A program made the translations under genes and the position numbers. DNA of 64,000 nucleotides from assembly GCA_035452965.1 (NCBI GenBank), contig DAOTCE010000007.1, positions 1 through 64,000 on the forward strand. Direction: 5' to 3'. The notes under the pieces were generated by a model. The model was not told the DNA's origin and did not search any database. It saw only the letters and a program-made list of their open reading frames with translations. Below are positions 18,501 to 26,148 of the stretch, piece after piece. The DNA comes from Candidatus Paceibacterota bacterium (GTDB lineage: Bacteria; Verrucomicrobiota; Verrucomicrobiia; Limisphaerales; UBA8199). Within the stretch, counting starts at the first letter, position 1. Each line of letters starts with the position of its first letter.

Positions 18501-18554
18501 GCGAGAAGGAGGGGTCTCTGGAGAGTGGGCCTCATTGCTGGGTAGCGCGTTCAT
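15540..18554 (-). CDS. Membrane-anchored degenerate protein kinase with long helical domain
   Basis: A 1004-residue protein. Residues of about 20-245 have the outline of a bacterial Ser/Thr kinase. GGFITFLDPKWIFFD occupies the place of the catalytic loop (HRDLKPxNIxxD in active kinases), but the HRD motif is gone. The domain ends with a helical R-x-AL-x-A-L...SLEEFANLL segment like kinase C-lobes. A transmembrane helix follows at about 254-275 (FVLALALLIVLTIGLFAG), then about 600 residues of Ala/Glu/Gln-rich helical repeats like TPR or coiled coil, and a C-terminal beta domain of about 130 residues. It is therefore probably a pseudokinase signalling or scaffold protein. It is last in the minus-strand set, 42 bp after the preceding gene. 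Confidence 0.7.
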   Translation of the reverse strand: MNALPSNEAHSPETPPSRNLQKTLLDRFWLVFPGTENQLGPCLCRDIHTGEDAILIELSAASPRQAVQATPPPETHIQQLGVSLLFPRTTIRADGKLFAVAYPPSLTSLADNIALLEHNNWSATEAEAARIGSSLCAGFAQAFKGGFITFLDPKWIFFDTGGSIFVLALHPGQQSAAKDFNSPVTIGSAGDIARLMIRLLIPGPTSEEPEQAVRNIQNPALRSALIQALEAKVRSLEEFANLLEGAVAASSRWPKAKTNFVLALALLIVLTIGLFAGRTHMGKEQNQAKQATEDVRQAVYATVTQWRSFLLDYTDALPPHIPEAEQLLARADEFWANSEFERAKPLYARANLLYEAGLRAGKEILGRRNIAQEARLRTMTLGTGWRRLSASPYVEVPEAVKQAQNAFVEGDFRFLDRKYQDALMAYDLAAERFQSVPAAQLKALSQKHEARVTADRAKYAEQAWRQIAPAAGTAPPEAVQRASTRLAEGQALLTAGNDDSAGAAFQEACDLYSAATAALIKSMVSRQETANAQDRLADAAMRWRTLSKLLNTPDPPEITQAETLLQTAAEAAKSGKQDQAKIQLSAATEIFERQASELQERAGVQCEADTLRARQLIDSLQSQQATLETNLVSTRKNIEALNVRLLSERAPADQERLLKELQNARTTHTIASRLLTLCSTAVLGSPRYERAKDSIEQARSLILQGNKVAASALSGPAVADLETLSRLPSQMDSFLTQQASVEPIAESARRKIGPVARGQPLTKKLLADADDSLAQAADQLKSGNAEKAQQMLTDARLAYESLPAQAEQELLACATRADSEFRTDTAVAALHEVLELNPASQEAKRLLDQVQSKDRPRDRISIIGDSWRINGKALPRQPTKDDLERVLGKARTLSGNSGFVFDDYGIMAIPNPESGKIMLLTVYYGSPQYEHEPRKAYPGLVELEGIAIKHDHAMSVLASTLSRLNPKISESQKTLQLGSKDFRLHIAYTQSTNQIYTVSISASN

Positions 18555-18596
18555 GATGGGGTTGGATCTGAATCAAGATGTCGTTGTTCTGCCGGC

Positions 18597-19724
18597 TCAG
18601 CGCGCTGGTGGTGATGACGGAGGATTGCTGCGTCGCAAAAGCTTATTACCCCACCGTTCACCGTAAAACATCTGGGTGTCCAACTGCTGCTCCAGTTGCC
18701 TGGCGACCATAGCAGCCGCCTGGATGCAGCCGGGCATATCCTTCAGAAGGGGGACTTTGCCATCTCTGTCTGCCGGTGTGTTACCGCCGCTAGCTACTGG
18801 CGCGAGCGTTCGTTCATCAAGCAAGGCCAGGTAGTAATCGCATGAGTCGGCAGATTTCGGTTCCACGAGAGCCGCCATGAGCACGTCGGCTCGCTGGGTG
18901 GCGTTGGTCTGGGTCGGGTCCGGGATTGATACTCTTCTGGCGAATGTGGCCTGGTGTCGTTCGGGATTGATGTCAATAACTACGTCGTACTGCGACAGGA
19001 CACAGAGAAGATTAGTCCACAACCTTTCCACAGGAACCGAGTAGGGATTTCCCTGAACCGCCTGCCTAATTCTTTCGGGTGGGACTTCAGGGACGTTGCG
19101 AAAATGTCCTCGAAACGCAGCGGCGTAGTTTGTGGCAGAGTTACTGGGCCTCGATTTCTGCCACAGAGTGGATTGGCGCGGGGCGGCTTGGCCGATGCTC
19201 GCTCTATAAATATCGGTGTCTATCGCGCGAAGGAGCTGCCTTTCGTAGGCGCCGTTGGAATAGGCCTCCTGACCAAAATCAGCGCTACGACTGAGAGCAA
19301 AGAGCGTCAGGAGGCATCTATGATTGTCGAGCACGGTCACAAGGGCGGAGCCATAAACGTAACTGCCCCAGCGAGCTGGTGGTGTTGTCCGCACGTCCTG
19401 ACTGTCACCAGATGAGGCGTCGGTAGGCAGGGCGATGAATGACCCGGCGGTGTCACACCACGTCAACAGCCCAGATGCTTTGTCGAAGGCAAGAATGTCG
19501 GCGCCGCGACGCACCAAGCAGGAGAAAACGGAATCGCAAAGGGTCTTGGGCTCGGTTGTGAACGTCTTCTCGCGCACGTAGGGGGCGCTGATTCCGGTGG
19601 CCTTGAATTGGGTGATAAGGTCTTTGGAATCCCGATCTGATGCTGTGCAGACATCCAGGCTGAGCAGAGCCGCGAAGCACGCAGCGAACGCCCCCTGGTG
19701 TCTGATGACGCTGCTTGTGGTCAT
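18597..19724 (-). CDS. Exported two-domain protein related to the lipoproteins at 1129 and 1754
   Basis: A 375-residue protein with a signal peptide (hydrophobic residues 11-24, ending near VCTAS). Its first half matches the lipoprotein at 1129-1722 (ADILAFDKASGLLTW; ALV; YSNGAYERQLL). Its second half matches the N-terminal domain of the M48 lipoprotein at 1754-3118 (PVERLWTNLLCVLSQYDVVI against PVDKVWAACLEVASQYQAVI). It thus fuses two domains that are separate genes in the opposing operon. Function is unknown. Its start overlaps the upstream stop (ATGA), so it is translationally coupled to the M48-like pseudo-enzyme gene. Confidence 0.8.
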   Translation of the reverse strand: MTTSSVIRHQGAFAACFAALLSLDVCTASDRDSKDLITQFKATGISAPYVREKTFTTEPKTLCDSVFSCLVRRGADILAFDKASGLLTWCDTAGSFIALPTDASSGDSQDVRTTPPARWGSYVYGSALVTVLDNHRCLLTLFALSRSADFGQEAYSNGAYERQLLRAIDTDIYRASIGQAAPRQSTLWQKSRPSNSATNYAAAFRGHFRNVPEVPPERIRQAVQGNPYSVPVERLWTNLLCVLSQYDVVIDINPERHQATFARRVSIPDPTQTNATQRADVLMAALVEPKSADSCDYYLALLDERTLAPVASGGNTPADRDGKVPLLKDMPGCIQAAAMVARQLEQQLDTQMFYGERWGNKLLRRSNPPSSPPAR

Positions 19725-20647
19725 TTTTGAGGCGGCGCATTAGTGACGCTGGTGCTGCTAGTCCAGTAATCATCCAGTTTCTTAATTACCTTCTGTCCCG
19801 CCGCGCCGTTGTAGCCGGCCATTTGCATGAACGCCAGGCCGAAACGGTCCTTGAGGTGGCGTTTCTCCGCATCAGTATCTTCAGTTGCCACTTCAACCAA
19901 GTAGATGCTTGTGCCGAGGGTTTTCTGGGTGAAGAGCACCGGCACCCAACCCAGGGCTTGATTGACCGTGCGACTTACCAGCCTCGCGTTGTTTTGATAT
20001 GCAAGTGCTGACTCCAAGTTATGGTATTTAGGTTCGAGCGGCTTCATTGTCCGCTCGACGATCGGACGCTCCACATACGTGGCGAATGCAGTTCCAGTCG
20101 CGCTCATCAAAATAATGCCCAATACCAAATTAGCGCCGTTCTTCAAGCGGTTCTTGCGAAGGCTTTCCTTCATCTCCTTGAGGCGGACGTTTTTAACCTG
20201 CAACGCTATTTCGCGTGCGAGTCCGAAGGCGAGCTCGTCTCGATCTTCGACCATATCGAGGTAAGCGGTCGGAATGAAAATATCTCCATTCGCGTAGGAT
20301 TGAGTGGATAAGAGACCCTCATTGAAAAGAAACACCCGGAAGTGCTTGGCTGCCCCGGCGGCTGTGGCGATTTCGTCCGTCAGGTTTTGGATCTGTTGCT
20401 GGATTTCGGGTGCGACCAACTGAATATTTGCGCGTTGGAGGTACGCCGAGTCGGCATTGGCCTGCCAGACCACGGCTTCTTGTTCTTGAGCAGCGAGAAT
20501 CGTGTTGGCTGCAAGGACGGGCTTCGAAAAAGCGAACAGCAGGGCACATAAGGCACCAAGGGAAACCGACGTTTCAATCAGATGAGCGACCGGGCAGACA
20601 GCAACTGGAACCCGCACGGGTTGGGAGCTGAAGACACGAGTTTTCAT
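19721..20647 (-). CDS. M48-like protein with destroyed zinc site
   Basis: A protein of about 308 residues from ATG 20647 (ATG 20713 or GTG 20725 would extend it), with a signal-like hydrophobic stretch ending near KPVLAA. SYANGDIFIPTAYLDMVEDR matches the strand-helix before the M48 active site of the gene at 1754. The zinc motif is lost: HEIQH is replaced by REIAL, and the ExxAD region reads R-H-L-K-D. It therefore cannot be a normal zinc peptidase and is inferred to have a binding or regulatory role. It is first of the minus-strand trio and overlaps the next gene by four bases. Confidence 0.75.
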   Translation of the reverse strand: MKTRVFSSQPVRVPVAVCPVAHLIETSVSLGALCALLFAFSKPVLAANTILAAQEQEAVVWQANADSAYLQRANIQLVAPEIQQQIQNLTDEIATAAGAAKHFRVFLFNEGLLSTQSYANGDIFIPTAYLDMVEDRDELAFGLAREIALQVKNVRLKEMKESLRKNRLKNGANLVLGIILMSATGTAFATYVERPIVERTMKPLEPKYHNLESALAYQNNARLVSRTVNQALGWVPVLFTQKTLGTSIYLVEVATEDTDAEKRHLKDRFGLAFMQMAGYNGAAGQKVIKKLDDYWTSSTSVTNAPPQK

Positions 20648-21025
20648 ATTCGGACTGAGCGAATTGTTAGCCTGTGGAAATGTGCGCGTCAAGTTCAGCA
20701 GATTAGTGGTCATGGCATTTGCCACTACACTGGTCCAGCCATTGCGTCAGGTCCCGCCCAGCCTCTTCCGCGTTGCGGCGCTTATACATCCAGCGAAGTT
20801 TCTGCAGGCAATGGTCACCAGCCTGAGGTAAGGCGATTGCGCGAGGATGAAGGAAATGTTCTCCGGCGAGCCACCAGCGTTCGATAATATGCTGGCGCTG
20901 CTGAAACAGCGGGAGACCGGATTCCACCACCTTTGACCTTGTGCCACTTTCACCCTTGAAACCTTCCGCCCCGGCAGGACCTGCGAAAAGTGAATATGAC
21001 CCCGTGTTTGCCGAGTTGGTGTGGG

Positions 21026-21110
21026 TGTACAGAGGAAGGGTGGAAACGCCCTGAAACTGCTGATTTAGGATTCCTAAGTCCCTCGCGTCTGCCAATTCCA
21101 CCACATCGGC
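21026..21110 (-). pseudogene. tRNA-Leu-like remnant
   Basis: The strand reads GCCGATGTGGTGGAATTGG then CAGACGCGAGG, the usual start of a tRNA-Leu with its D arm. A CTTAGGA anticodon-loop-like heptamer (anticodon TAG) follows. The anticodon stem has an extra base, no clean T arm is found, and the 3' acceptor strand is only partly complementary (TCGGC). It is therefore read as a decayed or truncated tRNA-Leu. The 3' limit is approximate. Confidence 0.45.
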
Positions 21111-21227
21111 TGCTTGTGGCTCAAGCGGCGGTTGCCATAGGTTGCCAGGATTCAACTATTGCAGTCCGTTCGAGCGGATGTCATGCGATTGAGTCGTGGC
21201 GCCTGAAAGAGGCATTCCGCCATTATT

Positions 21228-21344
21228 TAATCTGGGTGGCTGACTGACGCAAGCCGGCCCCGCTGGTCGTGGTCCGCGGCTTCATTTGCCGGGCAGTTAC
21301 CACTATGGCTTGGGGTCGCTTGAGCCAATCAGCCACCCAGATTA
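21228..21344. repeat. MITE-like 117-bp element with 16-bp inverted ends
   Basis: TAATCTGGGTGGCTGA at 21228-21243 is repeated in perfect inverted orientation as TCAGCCACCCAGATTA at 21329-21344, with an 85-bp non-coding centre. This has the form of a miniature inverted-repeat element or a remnant of an insertion-sequence end. No target duplication is obvious. Confidence 0.45.
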
Positions 21345-21652
21345 TTTTATAGGGCGTTGCTGAGTGTTTTGACTCTATTCCCAAGCTGTATCGGAAAAGT
21401 GGCTACAGTCCGGCACGGACGTATGCAAGCGGCTTCTTCAGAATGAGGGCGGAAATGCCGCACTTCGGAGAGAAATTCCTGCCTCTGATGGGTCGTCGGG
21501 TCGTCTCCGGCGGTGAACCGGCCTGTGTCGACGGTCGAGGGTTGTGGCTCCAGCATAATATCGAAAGCGAGTCCAAAACGAGTCCACGGCGAGTTATAGT
21601 TTTGGATTCATTTTGGGTATGTTCATACAATCCTTGATTCTGTTGGTCAAAA

Positions 21653-21683
21653 GTGGTGGCTGGGGGCGGAATTGAACCGCCGA
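21653..21683. repeat. attL: 31-bp direct repeat, 3' end of tRNA-Phe
   Basis: Identical to 30407-30437. It holds the last 30 bases of tRNA-Phe including CCA, in the same orientation as the intact tRNA. Similarity extends outward: TTGATTCT(G/A)TTGGTCA lies just to the left of both copies, with short spacers of unequal length. Confidence 0.9.
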
Positions 21684-21739
21684 TTCAATTCCGACCTAGG
21701 CAAAGTGATAGAACCCCTGCAAATAAACCTCTTTGAGCG

Positions 21740-21768
21740 TTGACAAACGTCCCTGTATGTCTTACTCT
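21740..21768 (+). promoter_or_regulatory. Predicted sigma70-type promoter of the integrase
   Basis: TTGACA at 21740-21745, a 17-bp spacer, then TACTCT at 21763-21768. Transcription would start at about 21775, only four to six bases before the integrase ATG (21780), so the message would be nearly leaderless. The -35 match is perfect; the -10 keeps the key T, A and final T. Confidence 0.5.
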
Positions 21769-21779
21769 GTGCTTACTTT

Positions 21780-22907
21780 ATGGCATACGTCTGGAAACAT
21801 CCGAATAGCCCTTACTGGACTGCAGGCTTTCGCGATGAACAAAACCGTTGGGTGAAGAAGTCCACGAAGCTGCGCAATCGCACAAAGGCGTTGGCCCTGG
21901 CGATTGAATGGGAGCGCGTCTCGAGCCTGGCCCGCGAAGGCGTGTTGACTGAAGCGGTGTGCCGGGAAGTAATCGGCGGCATCCTGGAGCGCGTCACAGG
22001 CGAGAAGCTGCGCGAGGCCACACTGCGCGAGTTCTGCGCGGAATGGCTGCGTGGCAAGACACGCTCACGGCAGGATGCCACCAGCGTTCGCTACGGGGCC
22101 ACTGTAAAGCGCTTCTGCGACTTCCTGGGCGCCAAGGCGGACTTGCCCATAGCGGGGATAACACCTCGCGACTGCCAGAGGTTCTATGACCATCTGGCCG
22201 GGGAGAGCCTCGCCCCGGCGACCCTGGTGGTTGAGATGAAAACAATCATCAGCCTTTTCAACCATGCCCGACGCCTCGGATTGATCACGACAAACCCGGC
22301 GACCGCAGTTGAATTGCCCGAGCGCATTAAGCAGGTCAAGCGGCAGACATTCACGGCAGAGCAGGTGCAGTTACTCATTGACGCAGCCAAGCCCGAATGG
22401 AAGACGGCAATCCTGCTTGGCTACTATGGTGGGCTGCGGTTGGGTGACGCAGTGGCGTTGCCTTGGTCTGCTGTTTCGTTCACCGGCAACAAGTTGGTGG
22501 TTGAAACGCACAAGACCGGCGAGACGCTGGAAATCCCCATGCATCCCACACTTGAAGCGCATCTAACCAGGTTGGCGGGCGATGAGACGGGCGCCGTCTG
22601 CCCCACGCTGGCGGCGGTGCCCGTCGGCGGGCGCAGCGGCCTCTCAAAGCAATTCCTCGCGGTCATGCGCGAGGCGGGCATCGGCAACAACGCGGTGGAC
22701 ACGGGCGGGCAGCGGAAGCTGTCGCGGCTGTCTTTCCATGCGCTGCGGGCCTCGTTCAACTCCACCTTGCACAACAAGGGCGTGGACCAGGAATTGAGGC
22801 GCAAGCTCACCGGCCATAAGAGCGACAGTGTGAACGATCGTTACACCCAAACCCAAATGCAAACGTTGCGCGAGGCCGTGAACAAGCTGCCAGCCCTCAA
22901 AGCATGA
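21780..22907 (+). CDS. Tyrosine recombinase / integrase of the tRNA-Phe island
   Basis: A 375-residue phage-type integrase. It has an N-terminal arm-binding region, a SAM-like core-binding domain (about 80-180) and a catalytic domain (190-375). Visible catalytic residues are Arg220 (YYGGLRLGD), His320 and Arg323 (FHALR), His346 (LTGHKS) and Tyr355 (VNDRY). This is the complete set, so it is probably active. It sits 97 bp inside the left repeat, as is usual for tRNA-targeting integrases. Its stop overlaps the start of the next gene (ATGA). Confidence 0.95.
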   Translation: MAYVWKHPNSPYWTAGFRDEQNRWVKKSTKLRNRTKALALAIEWERVSSLAREGVLTEAVCREVIGGILERVTGEKLREATLREFCAEWLRGKTRSRQDATSVRYGATVKRFCDFLGAKADLPIAGITPRDCQRFYDHLAGESLAPATLVVEMKTIISLFNHARRLGLITTNPATAVELPERIKQVKRQTFTAEQVQLLIDAAKPEWKTAILLGYYGGLRLGDAVALPWSAVSFTGNKLVVETHKTGETLEIPMHPTLEAHLTRLAGDETGAVCPTLAAVPVGGRSGLSKQFLAVMREAGIGNNAVDTGGQRKLSRLSFHALRASFNSTLHNKGVDQELRRKLTGHKSDSVNDRYTQTQMQTLREAVNKLPALKA

Positions 22908-23743
22908 AGAAGAAACGCACGCGGAAACCAAAGGCCGGGATGTCGGCCAACCCCGCCGACCGCGAGGCCCTGCGGCTCCGGGATGAAGCACTCGCGGCGA
23001 TTCACAAGCTTGCGGCGTGCGCCCGAACTGGCCACCCGATTGCGGCGAACTGGCTTGGCAGCCTGCCTATGTTGGCCACAGACAAAGCGATTGCGATTCT
23101 GAGGGATGCCCCCAACTCACCCAACTTCCTGGGATATTGCCTGGCTGGAGCCCTTACCGACGCGGTGGCACGCTTGACCGAGGGCGCGAACGCACGTCCG
23201 GCGCAATTCCAGGACTTTGCAGATCACCACACACACTGGCCGATGCTCCGGGAGCTGGGCTCGCGTGGCGGAAGGCGGGACACGTTCCCCGCACTCTCCG
23301 AAAAGATCGGCCTGGGCGCCAACTTGGGGCTGCGGCGGGATCGCCAGTTGAAACGCGACCTCGATGCGAACGGAGCTGTTGCGAGTGCGGTCGGACAGAT
23401 CGCCATATACCGAAAGATGGCAGCGCGATACCCACACGAGCCCCCCACCTGGGCGAGAAACTGGGGAGAATTGCCGCCGCTAACAGGGAACCTAGCCGCC
23501 TTGCGCGTCTGGTGGAAAGAGTTGAAGCCACTGCTCGAGGATCATTGGCGCGGATCGCGCCCCGGGCTTGCCCGCTACACCAAGCAAGGGCAAAAGCACT
23601 GGGACCGTTATAAGTTGCCCAGCGTCACAGCCAAAGCGATCAAGCCCGACCTTCGAGCAAAGAACCTATTTTTGACGGCCTGCCGCAAGGCACTTGAACG
23701 AATGGCACCGCCGATTACGCACAAACGGCGCAAAAGGGCGTAG
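22904..23743 (+). CDS. Island protein of unknown function
   Basis: A 279-residue protein translationally coupled to the integrase by a 4-bp overlap. It has a lysine/arginine-rich N-terminus (KKKRTRKPK) and C-terminus (THKRRKR), an alpha-helical first third rich in Ala and Leu, and a Trp-rich middle (PPTWARNWGELPP, VWWKELKP). I do not recognise a family. The basic ends suggest nucleic-acid contact, which is inference only. Confidence 0.75.
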   Translation: MKKKRTRKPKAGMSANPADREALRLRDEALAAIHKLAACARTGHPIAANWLGSLPMLATDKAIAILRDAPNSPNFLGYCLAGALTDAVARLTEGANARPAQFQDFADHHTHWPMLRELGSRGGRRDTFPALSEKIGLGANLGLRRDRQLKRDLDANGAVASAVGQIAIYRKMAARYPHEPPTWARNWGELPPLTGNLAALRVWWKELKPLLEDHWRGSRPGLARYTKQGQKHWDRYKLPSVTAKAIKPDLRAKNLFLTACRKALERMAPPITHKRRKRA

Positions 23744-23786
23744 CCCTCTCGCTGGCGCCCGCAGGATCTCGCCGTATGGTGCGAGC

Positions 23787-24038
23787 ATGGCCAGTTTCAA
23801 AACCAATTCAAACGGCGCCCAGGCGGGCACGCCGACGTTGCCAATTGCCCCCGCTTTCATCCGCATCCCCCGAGCCGGGACGCGCGACCCTTACACCGGA
23901 CTGACACGCACAGCCCTCTTTGCGCTGGTCAAGGACGGCAAGGTCAAGTCCATCTCTTTGCGACAGCCGGGGTGTAAACGAGGCGTGCGACTGATTGACG
24001 CGCGCTCGCTGGTGGAAACCATTTCTCAAGCCGCGTAG
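23787..24038 (+). CDS. Small excisionase/HTH-like DNA-binding protein
   Basis: An 83-residue protein from ATG 23787; an in-frame ATG at 23694 overlaps the previous gene and is less likely. The segment DPYTGLTRTALFALVKDGK, followed by a short strand and RLIDARSLVETI, has the layout of the MerR-like HTH_17 fold of excisionases and AlpA-like regulators. It is a likely directionality factor or regulator of the island. Confidence 0.65.
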   Translation: MASFKTNSNGAQAGTPTLPIAPAFIRIPRAGTRDPYTGLTRTALFALVKDGKVKSISLRQPGCKRGVRLIDARSLVETISQAA

Positions 24039-24106
24039 GGAGGAACTGACTTGAAATAGATTCGCCGCGTTTTCCCTTCCCAGGAGCGCGGCGAAAAAAC
24101 GAACCG

Positions 24107-24865
24107 ATGCCACACGCTACCACCGCCCGAGGCACCGTCAAGCCTGCTCCCCCGGCCTTTGTCTGGGCGGACAAGTCTATCCTGCGCAGGATACGGGAGG
24201 AGGTTGAGGACTACGGCAGCGCGCTTTGTATATATTTCGCACTGTGTTGCGTTGCGTCTGACACCGAGCGCGATCAATTTCAGACTACGCACCAGTGGCT
24301 CGCGCACTTGGCCGGGGTTAGCGTGCCTACGGTCAAGCGCCGTCTGGCCGATCTACAGGCCGCCAAGGCCGTGGAAGTCCAGACGCCTGCCATGAAAGCG
24401 CCTTGCGCCTACCGCCTTTTGGCTCCGCAAGGACACACCCGCACGCTAGTTCAGCATGACCTAACGTTAGCTCACGGTACGGGCCGCGCCGCGAGCTACA
24501 TCAGAAACAACAGTGCAGCAGCAGACAGGAAAACCAAACAGCAAGCCCAACTCCCGGAAGCTTGGGTAGCTGAACTGCAAGACGATCCGGCGTATCGGCA
24601 GCTTTCCGTTGCCGTGGAACTTGCCAAGGCCCGGCGCTGGTGCGAAGTGAATCACCGCCAATGCACCCGGCGTTTCTTCGTCTCCTGGCTGAACCGCTGC
24701 CGGCCTGCGTCGCCAGGTACGGCCCGAGGCAACCGCAGGTCGGATGCCGCTTTACTGGCGCGGCTGTCCGACCTCCGCGCCCAACTAGCCCGCGAACTGG
24801 ACCCTGAGGCTGGGGCCAAGCTCCAAGCCGAACTGGCGCAACTGACAAGGGGAGGGCAGGCGTGA
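24107..24865 (+). CDS. Winged-helix replication or regulatory protein
   Basis: A 252-residue protein. Residues of about 20-105 form a winged helix like those of plasmid and phage replication initiators: a helix containing EEVEDYGSALCIYFALC, then HQWLAHLAGVSVPTVKRRLA as the helix-turn-helix, and a basic wing. The C-terminal part is helical and charged, with RCxxxHRQCTRRF-like residues and a final Leu-rich helix. It overlaps the helicase gene by four bases (GTGA), suggesting the two act together as initiator and helicase. The exact family is uncertain. Confidence 0.7.
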   Translation: MPHATTARGTVKPAPPAFVWADKSILRRIREEVEDYGSALCIYFALCCVASDTERDQFQTTHQWLAHLAGVSVPTVKRRLADLQAAKAVEVQTPAMKAPCAYRLLAPQGHTRTLVQHDLTLAHGTGRAASYIRNNSAAADRKTKQQAQLPEAWVAELQDDPAYRQLSVAVELAKARRWCEVNHRQCTRRFFVSWLNRCRPASPGTARGNRRSDAALLARLSDLRAQLARELDPEAGAKLQAELAQLTRGGQA

Positions 24866-26148
24866 ACGACGCCCTGCCCCCCCACAGTGAGCTGGCTGAG
24901 TGGTCCCTTGTCGCTTGCGGCTTGGAGAAGCCCGCGCTCCTGCCTGCCGTTCTGCCGGAAGTCTTTTACTGCGAGGCTGCACGCCGCGTGCTGGTCCGCG
25001 CGCAGCAGCTCCACGCCGAGGGCGTGGTCGAGCGCGATCTGCAAATCGTTGTCCAGATGGAACTCTCACGGGTAGCGCCGGAGCTATTCACGCGCACCAT
25101 GCAAGCCTTGAACGACTTGCCCAGCCCGGAGCCGTGGACGGTTTACCGGGATGAAGTCGAAGCGCTGGCCGAGCAACGCGCCGCTTTGGCACTGGCCGCA
25201 GACATTGGCCAACGGGCAGCAGCAGGACGGTTCGACCCGGCGACACTGGCCGAGCGCGTCAAAGCTATTGCCCGCCCGCGTGCCGAGACGTTCAACATCG
25301 GGGACGCCGTGCGGGATGCGGTTGAACGGATAGAAGGGAGCTACGATAACCCGGAAGCGGATTATGGTGTCCGCAGTGGGTTGTCGGGGCTTGACCGCAT
25401 TACCCGAGGCTGGAGGCCCGGCGAGCTTGTGATTGTTGGTGCTCGGCCAAGCACGGGCAAGACCACGTTCGCCTTGAACTGTGTCGCCCAGGCTGTGCTG
25501 CGCGGGAACGTGCCCAGCGTGTTCTACTCGCTGGAAATGCCCACGGGCCAGCTCATGCGGTCGTTGGTCATGTCCGAGGCCCACATCGACCGCGACGCTT
25601 TCCGCCAGCAAAGGCTTGTTCAGGGTGACTTCGACCGGCTAGCCCGCGCAGCCGCATTGCTGAGGAAATGCAGTTTGATCGTGCGTGACAACTTGCGGGA
25701 TGTGGAAAACGTCACCGCCGATTTGGCGCGGCAGTTCCAAGACACCAGGAAGCCCGGTCTGGTGATCGTGGACTATCTGCAAATTCTGGGCTCCCGCGCC
25801 GCTGCCGCTGAAAAAAGATACGCTCAGGTTGGCGCCGTCTCTCGCGCCCTCAAATTGCTGGCGATGCAGTTCCGTGTTCCCGTGCTGGCGCTGGCGCAGC
25901 TCTCCCGCGAAGTGGACAGAACCGAGCGCGAGCCGGTCCTGGCCGACTTGCGGGAAAGCGGGAGCTTGGAACAGGACGCCGACATGGTGCTATTTCTGCA
26001 TCCCATCGAGGCCCGCGTAGGCTTCAAGCCCACCCCGACGCGCTGCATCGTCGCGAAGAACCGCGTCGGCCCGCTGGGCAGCGTGCTGTTGTCCTTTCGG
26101 CAGACGCAGGGGCGCTTTTACGAGGCCGCACCAGATCATGCTGCCTAA
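24862..26148 (+). CDS. DnaB-like replicative helicase
   Basis: A 428-residue protein with GTG start. It has a DnaB N-terminal-like helical domain (about 1-110) and a RecA-like helicase core (165-420). Walker A is GARPSTGKTT at 193-202, Walker B is VIVDYLQIL, and the conserved LADLRESGSLEQDADMVLFL motif of DnaB hexamers is present. It unwinds DNA at replication forks; encoded on an integrated island, it implies autonomous replication after excision. Overlaps upstream by four bases and downstream by eleven. Confidence 0.93.
   Translation: MNDALPPHSELAEWSLVACGLEKPALLPAVLPEVFYCEAARRVLVRAQQLHAEGVVERDLQIVVQMELSRVAPELFTRTMQALNDLPSPEPWTVYRDEVEALAEQRAALALAADIGQRAAAGRFDPATLAERVKAIARPRAETFNIGDAVRDAVERIEGSYDNPEADYGVRSGLSGLDRITRGWRPGELVIVGARPSTGKTTFALNCVAQAVLRGNVPSVFYSLEMPTGQLMRSLVMSEAHIDRDAFRQQRLVQGDFDRLARAAALLRKCSLIVRDNLRDVENVTADLARQFQDTRKPGLVIVDYLQILGSRAAAAEKRYAQVGAVSRALKLLAMQFRVPVLALAQLSREVDRTEREPVLADLRESGSLEQDADMVLFLHPIEARVGFKPTPTRCIVAKNRVGPLGSVLLSFRQTQGRFYEAAPDHAA

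Larger units (their letters stand above)
20714..21779. other. Intergenic, about 1 kb, with tRNA fragments and inverted repeats
   Basis: No convincing protein gene is seen. The stretch holds a tRNA-Leu-like remnant near 21110, a 16-bp inverted-repeat pair (21228-21243 and 21329-21344), the left attachment repeat of the island (21653-21683), and the integrase promoter. An open frame on the minus strand here is a translation through the tRNA-like sequence. Confidence 0.6.

Noticed and set aside
20703..21155. A 150-residue minus-strand frame
   Set aside because: It translates a tRNA-Leu-like sequence (VVELADARDLG), a well-known false gene.
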